DNA of 64,000 nucleotides from Elymus sibiricus. Lineage: Eukaryota > Streptophyta > Magnoliopsida > Poales > Poaceae. Under the pieces are notes generated by a model, which searched no databases, had not been told where the DNA came from, and saw only the letters and a program-made list of their open reading frames with translations. Position numbers and translations under genes: made by a program. Shown in pieces: positions 1-11,278 of this stretch. Each line of letters starts with the position of its first letter. Position 1 is the stretch's first letter. The stretch covers positions 355,800,031-355,864,030 of the forward strand of contig CM077672.1 in the NCBI GenBank assembly GCA_039707655.1, written 5' to 3'.

Positions 1-1112
1 TCAGGACTGTCCTGCCTGAACGTCAAGACAACCAAGTGATCTCGCTGCGAGGTCTCAACTCACCCGCCTCACACTTCTCTAATCGTTCGCACCCATGGAG
101 ATCATGTGATGCCCCGAAGAGATAGGTGCCGTGACGGTGCTACATTTGGGAGAACACTAACTACTTGATATTTTTGTGAGAGATCACCCTAATAAAAAGC
201 GACTACTGCGCAATCAAAAAGGGTGCATCATAAGGGATAAACATCTCAGGCAATTCATAATAGCATGATATGGTATAGCCCTTTCTGACGGAGAAGTTTT
301 TAATTTCTTCGTCTTCGGCATTCGCGTCGGTGTTCACCTTCGCGAAGTTTGCCACCACCTTGTCGATGCACCAGATAATATTGCTATCTCTATAGCTAAT
401 AAAATAAGTGCATTACAAAAGGTTGACACACAGGTCATTAAAGTGACAATCATATGGCTCCAGCCATCATGCCGAATCATGACACGCGGGTCATGTTAAT
501 TTTACATCATATAGTCAATTCATACATAATCAAATTAATATGAGCATTGCTATACCACATCATATGCACATCCTGCAAAACCAAGTTAGACGCCTCTAAT
601 CGGTTCATACAAAATTCATTTTACGTGGCTTCTAAGGTTTCGAAGCAAACCGAAGATACCAACGTCCATCATCAAGTATGATTATTCAAGTCGGTAGATT
701 AACTTTGCAGGGTGTATGAAACACGAGATAATAAAATCTCGAGCCCCATACTGAACTTCGTCATACGCATGACCCCCGTGCAGATCATATCTGCATTGCC
801 CTTTCGTCTGCGAAATTTCATCTTTCTTTTTAACTATGGTGGAATTCAAAGAACTGTTAGCACTTCGTTGATCAATCAGGATCACGGATTGCCAAAACTT
901 TGAAACTCCACCATGCTGTTATCAAGATCAGAAATATGCAAATTCCAGGGAAGCAACAAGAACATCGGGTAACAGATTTCATCTGCTACCCGCACAAATA
1001 ATTATCAGCAGTAGAACTCATCTACTACAAATTATATTGTGCAACACCCATACATCTCTATGTATTCTAGATCGTAACCTGCATCTACGCATAGCACGGC
1101 TCTTGATGCCAC

Positions 1113-3246
1113 TGTAAGGGAACGCAGCAGAAAACAAAAATTTTCCGACCTATGCACCAGCCCAGGACCACTATGGAGACTGCATACAAGGTTTGATCTT
1201 TTCGTTACCGACTCGTAGCGCAGCGGAAGTAGAGTCGATGACAATCGGCGGTGCAGATCCCCGCAGCTACGATTTTACAACCTCCCAACCGCGAGGATGT
1301 TCTCCCTCGTCTGCCTCTCGGACAGCCCTCCGGAAGGCAGTCGGACAGACCCTCGGACGGTGTCACGGACAGCCCTCCGGGAGGACGCTCGAAACTCGGA
1401 CGGTCACTCGGACAGCCCTTCGGGAAGACCCTCGAAACTCGGACGGTCACTCGGACAGCCCTTCGGAAGGCACTCTCGAACTAAGACCGAAACTACGATC
1501 TCTCTACGAAGTTGCACACATACGGTGTCATCTATCCGGCAGGGCTTCGCCGTCCAGAACTAGTTCCTGCCGAAACCCAGACAGCCTTTCGGCTCTACGA
1601 AACTATTTCGCGGGGAGGGAGAGAGAAGGCCAGATCATGCATGGCTTGTGTATGTTGAGAAAGAGTGAGTGTGGAGAGCACCTCTCCACCTCTATTTATA
1701 GGAAAACCAAGGGGTACGATTGGCACACAAAAAAAAACCAAAATGCCCATGCAAATGTCACACATGAAGGGCATAATGGGGAGGCAAAGGAGCTCCATGG
1801 AGGAGCATCCTTGGCCGGTCACCCCCTTGTGGGACCCTCCCAAAAGGTGTTCCTTAGTCCCTAAGTCTTTCCTTCTAGAAGCTTGACAAAAGCCCTAAAA
1901 GGTGGCTTTCCAAAAAGTAACCCAAAAAGCACTTTCACTATTCACGGAAACATTTTTCTGCGACCGTTAAATCCGAAAATATTTTTGTGGGTCTTAGAAC
2001 AATTCCAGTACCCACTAAAATGATTTTGGACGCGTTTCGAAACAATTCCGGATTAGTGATTTTCATCTGCGAAAAGCAAACAAAGCGGTTTCGGCAGCTC
2101 CGGAACATTTCCGGGTTTTTTCTCCGAAAAATCCCAGAAGTTCCGAGAACAATTATGGCACCCTCCAAGAATTTCCAGACGTGTGGCGCAACCAATTTGA
2201 CTTAATGGTATACCCTGAAACAAGTTTTCAGTTTTACCGAAACTATTCCGGTGTTCTCTTTCCGGAACTTTTCCGCTGTCTCCGAAACTTTTCCGGTGAC
2301 TTTCTCTCAGACTCATTGTCTAGTATTCAGCAGATAGATGACCCTTAAGTGTGTGACCCTATAGGTTCGGTGAAGTATAGACATGACCGGAACTCTTTCC
2401 GATCAATGATCAACATCGGAGCCGTGGACACCCATATTGACCCCTATACCCACACGAATAAATATTCGAGTGAACCTCCAGTTGCCGTGTGCTATTCCTG
2501 TTGCTTCGTGATATGTTACAAATACCCGGGGTGAGAATCATCGGCATCCCCGTGGATCAACACTTGTCCACAATGCCAGTTACCTTGTTACCGGTTTTGT
2601 TCTATTTTCTTGTTCCCGTGTTCCAGCATCCCTGTGATCAAATCACAATGTGTCTGGCCAGACGATGTTGGATACCGTAACACCGAGAGGGCCCAGAGAT
2701 ATCTCTCCATCGTCGGAGTAGCAAATCCCAATCTTGAGCTATCAAGTTACTTGACATACTTTTCCATGAACCCGTAAGCCGTCGTAATAGACACCCATTT
2801 ACGGATGACGTTTAACAAACCCCAAAGTTCATGAAGCAAGCATGAAGAAACTCGATACTCTCATGGTCTAAGGAATTATGCAAACGTTAACTTTCTCTGT
2901 GTTATTAACCATTAACTTATGACGAATGTATCTCATAGCATAACATCAGTTCGGGTCGATTCAACACAAGTGTTCTCCTAACATTGTGCCCTCAAAGTTG
3001 CTCGCATAGTCATGCCCATGATCAGGAAAATAGAACCATCATGCAACACTTGAGCTAGTCTTAGAGGCCAGACTAGGAATACATTTTACCGTTTATTATT
3101 CCACACGTGCATATGAGTCTTCCTTCGAGCCTCGTGGTTATTGTAGACTCGAGAACCATAGCAGTTATAGCACGGAATAAAACTTAATTACGAACATGGG
3201 GATAAATAATAACATTTATTATTGCCTCTAGGGCATATCTCCTACA
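1113..3246 (-). repeat. 5' LTR of Copia element B (2134 bp)
   Basis: On the minus strand it starts TGTAGGAGATATGCCCTAGA and ends in TTACA before the PBS. It is colinear with the two LTRs of element A. A GC-rich block at about 1300-1490 is a tandem array of roughly 47-bp units (CTCCCGAAGGGCTGTCCGAG-like). This copy has a different unit order from A, with the 'TCCGAGTTTCGAGGGTC' variant occurring twice. Confidence 0.85.
1692..1700 (-). promoter_or_regulatory. TATA box in LTR of element B
   Basis: The minus strand reads TATAAATAG preceded by TTTCC, at the same place as the TATA boxes of both A LTRs (18300-18308 and 44197-44205). It is the likely Pol II promoter of this Copia family. Confidence 0.55.
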
Positions 3247-5565
3247 CATGAAAGTTGATCAGAAAAATGAGCGAATCCGAATATGCCCTCCATGTAGCTG
3301 TCACATGCCTCCAACACTGCAAACATGGAACCTTCCCCTCCGGATCCATATACTGATAATCACCCGGAGCCGGGAAAATACTCCAGATATTTCCCCGCTC
3401 CGTCGGTAACACTTAGCACTGCGGTAGGTCACCCCCACCACAGCATATTGCCATGTCATGTGTTGTGATGCATTTGTTTGCTTTGTATTTATTATTTCCT
3501 CCCCCTCTTCTCTCCGGTAGACCCCGAGACCGACGCTGCTCCCGAGTACGACTACGCTCCTGACGTCCAGCTCTTTTCAGCAGAGCTTCCAGGCAAGCAA
3601 ACCCTCCTTGATCATTCCAATATCGCCTATTCTTTCTCTCCCATGCTTGCATTAGAATTTGCTACTGTAATTGATTGCTCCTATTCTGATGCATAGCTTG
3701 TTTTTGTAAATGTTGTTGATACCTTATCCGCTATCCTAAATGCTTAGTATAGGTTGGTTAGTGATCCATCAGTGACCCCTCACCTTTGTCCCTGTTGCCC
3801 CGCTTTGTTACTGGTGCCCCGATCAATGTGATCGACATGTAAAGACCGACACATCACCGCACCTTCCCCCTTAGTTGCACGACTCTGCAGAGCTATTATC
3901 GAGTGCCGAGGGAGATACCTCCTAACTCACTCCTGATGACATCTCTGTAGCGTAGCTAGTTGGATGTGAGTTACCGAGGGTGATTCCTCTTTCACCACCT
4001 CCGATGATGCCTCTGTCGTGCAACCCCTCAAGTGTGAACCCAACGAGGGTGATTCCTCCGAGTTCACCTTGACGGATACATCGAGTAGGAATGCAACAAG
4101 GGTGATTCCTCAGATTCCCCCTTGATGTGATGAACACACGGATACCCTGTTTTACCTCAGTCCCTTGATGGAGGCGGGTCAACCCTGAGGGGTACCCGTG
4201 AGAAATGTGAAGTCGGGTTGACCGTGAGGGTACCCGCGAGATAATTACGCGGCACGGCCGGGCAGTCTTGGCCCTTGTCGTAAGTCTGCGAGACGGGGCG
4301 ACGGGACCACAGATCGTGGATCACTGATTGTCACCGCAAGCTCCCAGCACACTAATGGGTTAGGATATGTAATCTGAGTAGGCCTCTGGCCTTTTCGCAC
4401 TAACCACCACGCGGGAATAAGTATGGGCACTCGGCGTCGTACGATTCTTCCAAAAGCTCTCAGACGTCAGCAATTGAGTGGCGCGCGCCGGGTTGGATGG
4501 TAACCGCCTGCGCTTGTATTAAGGGGGTGGGTCTGCTCCCGGCCGCGTTCGCAACGCGCAGGAGTGCAAAGGACGATTGGCCCATGACACCTTCACACTT
4601 AGGATGTAGACCGGCGTGCTGACCACTCTGTTGAGCCTAAGTAGGACTACGGTGTGTCGATCGGCCGAGGCCGGGCATGACCCGATAAAAGTGTATCCGG
4701 CCAGAGTTAATTGAGCGTGTTGGGTAAGTTGGTGCACCCTTGCAGGGAAGTATATCTATTCGAATAGTCGTGTCCACGGTAACGGACGCTCAGAGAGTAT
4801 CCCGATCTACTACAACTAGAACTGGATACTTGTGTTACTAAATGGATATTATAGCTCCGGGATCGCTTTCTCACAGGGAGTCGAGAAAGGATCTCTGGGC
4901 ATGGCTACTATTATACTTGTTGTTACTTCTATATTTATGTACTAATCTACACTCTTCTAATGCTGCAAGATGCTGAAGATGCTAGTCTTCGATAGGCTAG
5001 GCCTTTCCCCTCTATTCTGGCATTTCTGCAGTATAGTCCACAGATACAGCCCCCTCATTTGAAACCGATGCATAAATAGAATAGATCTGATGTAAGTCTT
5101 GCGAGTACTTTGGATGAGTACTCACGGTTACTTTGCTCCCCTTTTTCCCCCATACCCGATTGCTGCGACCAGATGACGGAGCCCCGGAGCCAGCTGATCC
5201 CGTCGATGACTACTACTACCCCGACGGAGCCTAGTACTACGTGGAGACCGACGACCAGGAGTAGTTCGGAGGCTCCCAGGCAGGAGGCCTGCGGCTTTTT
5301 GATCTAGATGTCGTTGTTTTGCTCAGGCTTCTTAAGGCAAACTTGTTTAGTTATGTCTGTACTCAGATATTTATTGTTGCTTCCGCTAATGCTTGTTCGC
5401 GAGCTTATGTATTCGAGCCCTCGAGGCCCCTGGCTTGTAATATAAAGCTTGTATGACTTTTATTTGTGCTTAGAGTTGAGTTATGATATCTTCCCGTGAG
5501 TCCTTAGGCTTGATCGTGTGCATTTGCATGTATGATTAGTGCACGATCGAGTCGGGGGAGTCACA
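3247..5565 (+). repeat. 5' LTR of element G, left end missing
   Basis: Only 4949-5565 matches the 3' LTR (8731-9354); that 617-bp segment is nearly identical. The sequence from 3247 to 4948 has no counterpart in the 3' LTR. Exon-like acidic frames lie at 3521-3592 (after a CTCTCCGGTAG acceptor-like site) and 5172-5264 (after GCGACCAG). The second carries an in-frame TAG at 5232. The start of the LTR is probably left of, or disrupted by, element B. Confidence 0.65.
3890..4130 (+). repeat. Degenerate tandem repeat in G LTR
   Basis: The motif CGAGGGTGATTCCTC or a close variant recurs at about 3908, 3976, 4045 and 4098. The spacing is irregular (about 53-69 bp), with GATGAC/GATGATG-containing spacers. 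It is a local, diverged tandem repeat within the LTR. Confidence 0.6.
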
Positions 5566-8126
5566 AGTTGGTATCAGAGCCACCTGCCTGTAGGTAGCCC
5601 CCTTTCCAACTCCTTGGCCGAAGTTGTGTCTAGTCTTTCAAAAACTATTTTACTAACATGGCTGTGTGGCTTACGGGCCCACGTCGCCAATGGATGGGTT
5701 AGGATCTTTTATTCCTCTTCTTTACTCTGGGACTCTGATCTCTCTTCTATTCGGGCTAAAGATTTTGCTAACTCTAACATTAGGTTCCCATGACCATTTT
5801 CTCCCGGAGAGCCCCTCATTCCAGATGATCGCTTGCTTCACCAGAAGATTCTGAAGATACTCGTCGATGTTTCCCGAGACCCTTGTGCCCACCGCTTTTG
5901 CAATTCTCTACCACCGATAAGTCCTTATGGATAACTACCTACGCTTGTCGTTCATATATTCATCCCCAATTGCTCTTGTTAGTACAAGATGCCCTGAAAT
6001 ACTCTCTGACTTTCCGAGAATCCTATGTGTCCTGCTGCTGTTGAAATTCCTTGTCGCCTACTTACCCTTGTGGTTAACTCCAGGTATTCGGCAATCATCA
6101 TTGACATCTTTTGTCATTGTCGTTCTGATCCTATTGATTCAACAAGTGTGCGAATACTCGCAATCATCAGTTGATTCCCTATAAATTATCCTTCCAGCTC
6201 AGACGTCATTCCGGATATGAGCTGGATCTTGATCGATTGTGCCTCTAAGTCTATTCAACTTACTTATCTTTTGATCAGAGCGTCTGCTTCTGATCCCTCG
6301 ATTTGGAAATCATAATTCCTTTGTAGTTAAGCCTCGAATTGTTCATATGTTTCTATGATCTGATGCATTTGCATTCTTTCTTCTTCTGGTTGAGTACCGA
6401 TACTCACATCAGCTCTCTTGTGGACCGCCAGATCCTTTGTTGGGCTGTTATCCGACAGTGTCCTTCATATTCAATAACCTTGTGAGTTCTTCCCCTGATG
6501 CATAATGCCTTTGGTAAATTGTATCCTCTGTTTTTGTCAACCATGCTCTGCTTCCGAGCTTGTGTTATTTACTCCTGGAATTTGTGGTATAGGTTCCTAA
6601 AATGCCCCGATGAGTGGTATGTATGCTTCTGCCATCTGAGTGAACCCAGAAACTCCTACGGGTCTTACTCTACTGGTGTTACTCCAGATAAAATTTCAAC
6701 ACCACAACTTCATCGAAAGCGAGAAGTGAATGAAAGGTTATGCATTGAAGAAGTGGGAGTCGACCTTGAACTTTGTGTTCATGCCCATGGAAACGATGTA
6801 GACCGTCACGAAAGCTTCTTGGAAAATATTTATTCATTTGTATAATTCTTCCAGTTTCCTTAACTTGATTCCATGCAGTAATGGTTCTGACCATGCTGAC
6901 CTCATTTGATAACTCCATCCCCGTGCCTCGTCTATTTTTCAACAAGGTTAAAGCACCTGCCATCCGCAGATCAATGATCTAGTTCAGCTTCTATTCTGTT
7001 CTACCTTCGAGTATTACCCTCTGGTATCTCGAGGATATCGTACCATTGCACTACATCTTATGAAGCCTTGATAAGGTGATACCTTTCCCCATCATAGTAA
7101 TTCCGCGGGTTCCGGTTTGTTGTCAACCGAGAACACTGATAAGCGAATCAAATCCACCCTATAACACATTGACCTTCTGCTTCCCCATTTCTTCTGCTTG
7201 ATCATGTTATTGATCAATTACATCTTCCTGAAACCTTTCGATAAATTGTGTTGTGATCATTGTCAACATCTTTGACTTATCCCAAGTTATGAATTTAATT
7301 CGTAATACTTCCTTTTACCTAGATGGTGATCCACTTGCTATCCGGTCATGGATATCAAGCTCTGCTTTCCTTGGGAGAGATATACTCTTGATACTTGTGT
7401 ATTATCACATTTTTCCTTTCCATTGGTTTGTTTAACCTTTCTTGTAATCTAACTTATCTGAGCAGTGATAATTACCTACTTATGTAAACACTCTGGTGTA
7501 CTACTCTGTCAGGAGGACCCTGTTACTATTGTTGATGACATTTCGGTAACACCGGTGGACGAGAACTTTGCCTATTGGTCCGCCTCGTTTTAACGAGCAG
7601 GAAAATGGTTCTCTTCGTCCCCCCGCCCTTGGTACCAACGTTGTTGCCAACATAGCTGACAAACTATCCTCTGACATGTCTTGCTATCGTGACCATGCAA
7701 GATGTCACCGCCCTTCCTACTCTTAATCCACACTAACCACAGTTCCACAGGATCGAAACCTGACTCTCCTATACATCATTGTTTCCAAAGTTATTCCTCG
7801 TGCTTGGCTCCAAATGTAATTCACGAGCCACCTTCCTAGGGATGATCTATTCTTGTATCAGATGCAACATTATTCTCCGTTGCTCTGAACCCCCTTCACA
7901 CTCTGTTTCAGGCATCGAACGATTGCCTATCCGCTTGAAACTTCTTATTGTACCTTCTTATTTTACTCTCGATGTTTTTCTTAAGTTTCAATTTGAGAGA
8001 TACTTTCTGCCACATTCCCTGAGTTATCCACTAGATAATCGACCTTGCAAAGGTCCGTTCTCCCAAAGATACCCCTTACTCCACCTCTTAAATATTGGGA
8101 CGGGATTTCTTGTAGTGGAGGAGATT
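5566..8126 (+). other. Non-coding interior of element G with PBS and PPT
   Basis: The PBS is at 5569-5581 and a polypurine tract at about 8112-8126. The intervening DNA has no frame over about 125 codons and no recognisable gag, protease, RT or integrase motif. Short frames at 6498-6845 and 7779-8156 have no family resemblance and are probably chance. Confidence 0.65.
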
Positions 8127-9354
8127 TGTAACACCCCCAGTGTCAAGCTACAGTGATCTCATGCTAATGATGCCATGTCATCATGTTATTCTAAGCCAAG
8201 TTGCCACTTGTCCAAAAATCATGTTCAAAATTCAATTTGAAATGCAAGTCAAATATTTATTTTTTCCAGCATGCAAACAAAATAGTTCACAATATGGCAA
8301 ATATTCTCTAAGTATTTGCAATGATGAAACCAACCTCATTTGGATTCCCAAAATGCCCCTGGATTTTAAAATAGTGGTCCAGCAGCACTTTTTCAGCCTT
8401 TTTAAATGTCAGCAAAATTCAAATGGATTCCAAACTGCCTCAAACTTTTTGTACCAACTCAGAATATTGCAATGTATTTAATGTGGCAAGTGGCACATTT
8501 TACAAAGTCATTTGGTGCTCCATTTAAATCCAAATCAGAGCAGAAATAAATGACAGGAAAAAGAAAAGAAAAATGCAAAGGGCCACTGTGCACTTGGCCC
8601 CGTTGCCACGGCCGGCCCAGCCCAGCTCCCTGCGTTGTCTCCCTCCTCGCGCTGCTGTCGCCCGCAGCACGCGTGCACGCCCTGGCCCCCCCTTGCGCGC
8701 GCTCGACAACGCGCTGCTACAGCGCCGCGAACACTCTTCTAATGCTGCAAGATGCTGAAGATGCTAGTCTTCGATAGGCTAGGCCTTTCCCTCTATTCTG
8801 GCATTTCTGCAGTATAGTCCACAGATACAGCCCCCTCATTTGAAACCAATGCATAAATAGAATAGATCTGATGTAAGTCTTGCGAGTACTTTGGATGAGT
8901 ACTCACGGTTGCTTTGCTCCCCTTTTTCCCCATACTCGATTGCTGCGACCAGATGACGGAGCCCCGGAGCCAGCTGATCCCGTCGACGACTACTACTACC
9001 CCGACGGAGCGTACTACTACGTGGAGACCGACGACCAGGAGTAGTTCGGAGGCTCTCAAGCAGGAGGCCTATGCCTTTTCGATCTAGATGTTGTTATTTT
9101 GCTCAACCTTCTTAAGGCAAACTTATTTAGTTATGTCTGTACTCAGATATTTGTTAGTTATTGCTTCCGCTAACGCTTGTTCGCGAGCTTATGTATTCGA
9201 GCCCTCGAGGCCCCTGCCTTGTAATATAAAGGTTGTATGACTTTTATTTGTGTTTAGAGTTAAGTTGTAATATCTTTCCGTGAGTCCTTAGGCTTGATCG
9301 TGTGCATTTGCGTGTACGATTAGTGCACGGTCGAGTCGAGTCGGGGGAGTCACA
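8127..9354 (+). repeat. 3' LTR of element G (1228 bp)
   Basis: Starts TGTAACACCCCCAGTG and ends GGGGGAGTCACA. The last 624 bp matches the 5' LTR, but the preceding sequence does not, so this LTR probably lost an internal segment ending at 8731. The acidic exon-like frame is open here (8952-9044, rich in D, Y and E), whereas the 5' copy has a stop. Confidence 0.75.
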
Positions 9355-10490
9355 ATTCGCCCATCCCCACATGCCTTGATAGAGCCAAATAGGACTTTTG
9401 CATCAGCAGAGTTGTTAAACTGATCCAGTATCAGTTCTCTTTCTTCTATAGTACATTTACTATCACCACGGATCACAAACATCTCCTTTCCTACATGCCA
9501 GCCCCTTGTCTTAACCAGTAGCCTTTCCAAAAATTTCATGGGAAGTAGGTACTGACTGAAAGCAAGGACCTTCTCTCCTGCAGATTCCGCAAGTGCCAGG
9601 ATATTGGTGAAAAATCTGGCCTTCACACCGTCGACCACGTTGATAGACTGGACCAGACTATCAACAGCCGCATCCGTCAAGTTGGAAGCCCTATCTGCCG
9701 CAGCAACTTCTGCCATTTCTGACAGACATGGATGCATGTACAGGGCAGTTCCTACTGCGTTTTTTTTTTGAACTTCTCATAGGCTTCCAACTTATGAACG
9801 AGTTCTTTCTGCTTGGGACTGAGTTTCAAGAAGACACTGAAGTCTACAAGGCCAGGTAGGTCATCCAAGATATCACCCTTGTAGTAGTGAAGCACGTCTT
9901 TTGTTAGTTCTCTGAGACTTCTAATGACGTTTACTTTACTCGTGAAGTGACCATCATGCAGCAGGGTCTCTTATACCGACTCAGTGAATTTATCGGCGTC
10001 TCCTTTTGAAATCCTGCGACCTGATATTGACACTTGACTCATTATACGGGCAACAATAGTACGAGATGATTCCTTCTTGAGAAACATTGGGCATACAAGG
10101 TTCACGATGTTGAACACTTCTGAGACATGATTTTGGAAAAGTGTACCAGATAGGACCACCTTACGTGGAGTTTGTACTCTCTGCAGTGATTCTAGCACAT
10201 TAGTTGACTCAGTCCTAGGTAAATGGCCCTCATCCATTATAAGTAGGTTCGGGACCTTAAGCAACCTCTCCCGGCATCCAGCTGCAACGGCGCCACCCTC
10301 GTCACTGCTAATGATCCAAGAGAACTGAGTGTAGCCCACCAAGAGGATACTCCTTTTGGCTTCCCAGGACTTAAGGATTTCCAACTGCTCTGCTCTGTCA
10401 CTCTTCCCAGAATACAAATCATACAGTGGTATGTCCTCCACTTGCCACTGTTGAAATTCCCTTTTCCATGTACCTAATATGCCTTTAGGG
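9355..10490 (-). pseudogene. SNF2 ATPase pseudogene, CLASSY/DRD1-like: helicase part
   Basis: The minus-strand translation gives [13 protein letters not shown], then a DEGH motif II (DEGHLPRTE) and [16 protein letters not shown]. Next come a linker with [20 protein letters not shown], then MHPCLSE and a helicase-C start (EKVLAFSQYLLPMKFLERLL), ending at KVLFGSIKACG. The DEGH box and this order are typical of plant CLSY/DRD1 proteins, which recruit Pol IV for RNA-directed DNA methylation. It is broken by a TAA at 9971-9973, by a frameshift in a run of ten A (plus-strand T) near 9760-9769, and by loss of motifs V-VI where element G begins. The P-loop region upstream is also absent. CLSY1/2-type is my best guess from memory of grass homologues. 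Confidence 0.8.
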
Positions 10491-10594
10491 AGTGCCCTTC
10501 AGAGATACTGATGCGTCAAATAATTATGGATGAACATTAAAAAAAATTGAAAACAAAGATAACAGTTTCGCAGTGCCCTTCAGAGATACTGATG
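10491..10594 (-). repeat. 23-bp direct repeat at internal deletion scar
   Basis: A perfect 23-bp sequence (AGTGCCCTTCAG...CTGATG) occurs at 10491-10513 and 10572-10594, 81 bp apart. It lies exactly between the N-terminal exon and the helicase exon, where hundreds of codons of a normal CLSY protein are missing. The 58 bp between the copies is AT-rich. This looks like filler created during repair of the deletion. Confidence 0.7.
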
Positions 10595-10707
10595 AGGCAG
10601 TGCAATGTTGATAGTACTAGTTTGTCAGTACAAGCATGTAGAACAAAAACAACAATATAACTCTAAGTAAAAGTTCAGTAAAAAATTGCAAGTGAAAAGT
10701 ACATACA

Positions 10708-11276
10708 GCCAGATCATGGATACGTTCCTCCTCAGGTCTTTTCTGCAATATAACTCTCTCAAACAGAACTGCTGATGGTTGATAGCTGGTCACAGGATAC
10801 TGACTCATTAAAGCTGCACTTGGACTATATGGAACAATTTGACTGTTTTGGTCTCTAACATGCATTGTCTCATTTACTTCATCAATTCCTTCGGTTACCA
10901 CCCTCATGAGAGCACCAGCCTGTTCTGATGGTATCAGCTGTTTATTTTCCTCAGGTGTGAGCTGTTTGTTTTTCTCAGGCGTCAGTTGTTTGTGTGCTCC
11001 TGTGCTTTCATCTTCATCATCCGAATCAAGAACTATTAAACTCTTTTTCTGTTGTCTTTGCTCGATAGAACTGGCCATATTAGTTTCAGCACTCGGCCCA
11101 TAACTCAGAGCGGGCTCAGGCAGAGTAGAAAGGAAAGTTAACAATTGGACCTTCTGAGCATACAAGCTGTCCCACTCCTCGGTAACACTGCCACATCCCC
11201 AACTGTGAACCCTATTTGCAGTAAGTGAAAGATTATTGATGGGGTCGGAACGCTTCCTTTTTCTGTGGTAATGCAT
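10708..11276 (-). pseudogene. SNF2 ATPase pseudogene: N-terminal exon
   Basis: Minus-strand exon of about 190 codons. It starts at an ATG (11276) just inside an acceptor-like TTTCTGTAG|GC and ends at a donor-like GCT|GTATGT near 10707. It encodes MHYHRKRKRSD, an acidic LDSDDEDE tract, three short TPE(K/E)NKQL repeats, QIVPYSPSA and LQKRPEEERIHDLA. The last two resemble the N-terminal region of CLSY1-like proteins. This exon itself shows no stop codon. It is separated from the helicase part by only about 200 bp, so the Zn/P-loop region normally in between has been deleted. Confidence 0.65.
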
Positions 11277-11278
11277 GC

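Larger units (their letters stand above)
1..3246 (-). mobile_element. Copia LTR retrotransposon B, 5' part only
   Basis: Minus-strand element running off the left edge. Its LTR (1113-3246) and the adjoining 1.1 kb of internal DNA are the reverse complement of the matching parts of Copia element A (16723-20020). The PBS-like motif after the LTR (about 1094-1111 on plus) reads GTGGCATCAAGAGCC on the minus strand, close to the initiator-Met tRNA type used by Copia elements. The visible interior has no convincing reading frame, as in the same part of A. The other LTR and the TSD are outside the window. Confidence 0.85.
3247..9354 (+). mobile_element. Non-autonomous LTR retrotransposon G (LARD-like)
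   Basis: Plus-strand element with a long 5' LTR ending GGGGGAGTCACA at 5565 and a PBS TGGTATCAGAGCC at 5569-5581. A non-coding interior of about 2.5 kb follows. The purine tract GTAGTGGAGGAGATT just before 8127 leads into a 3' LTR starting TGTAACACC. No gag or pol motif is visible, so it should depend on proteins of another element. Its right end lies directly inside the SNF2 pseudogene. The base pairs after it (ATTCG, 9355-9359) would be the TSD, but the left end is hidden by B, so this cannot be confirmed. Confidence 0.75.

Noticed and set aside
1193..1864. 223-codon plus-strand frame in the LTR of B
   Set aside because: Runs through the tandem array of the LTR, against element orientation; repetitive and not conserved in A.
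6498..8156. Possible genes in the interior of G (115- and 125-codon frames)
   Set aside because: No domain motif, no codon bias, and located between the PBS and PPT of a non-coding LTR element.
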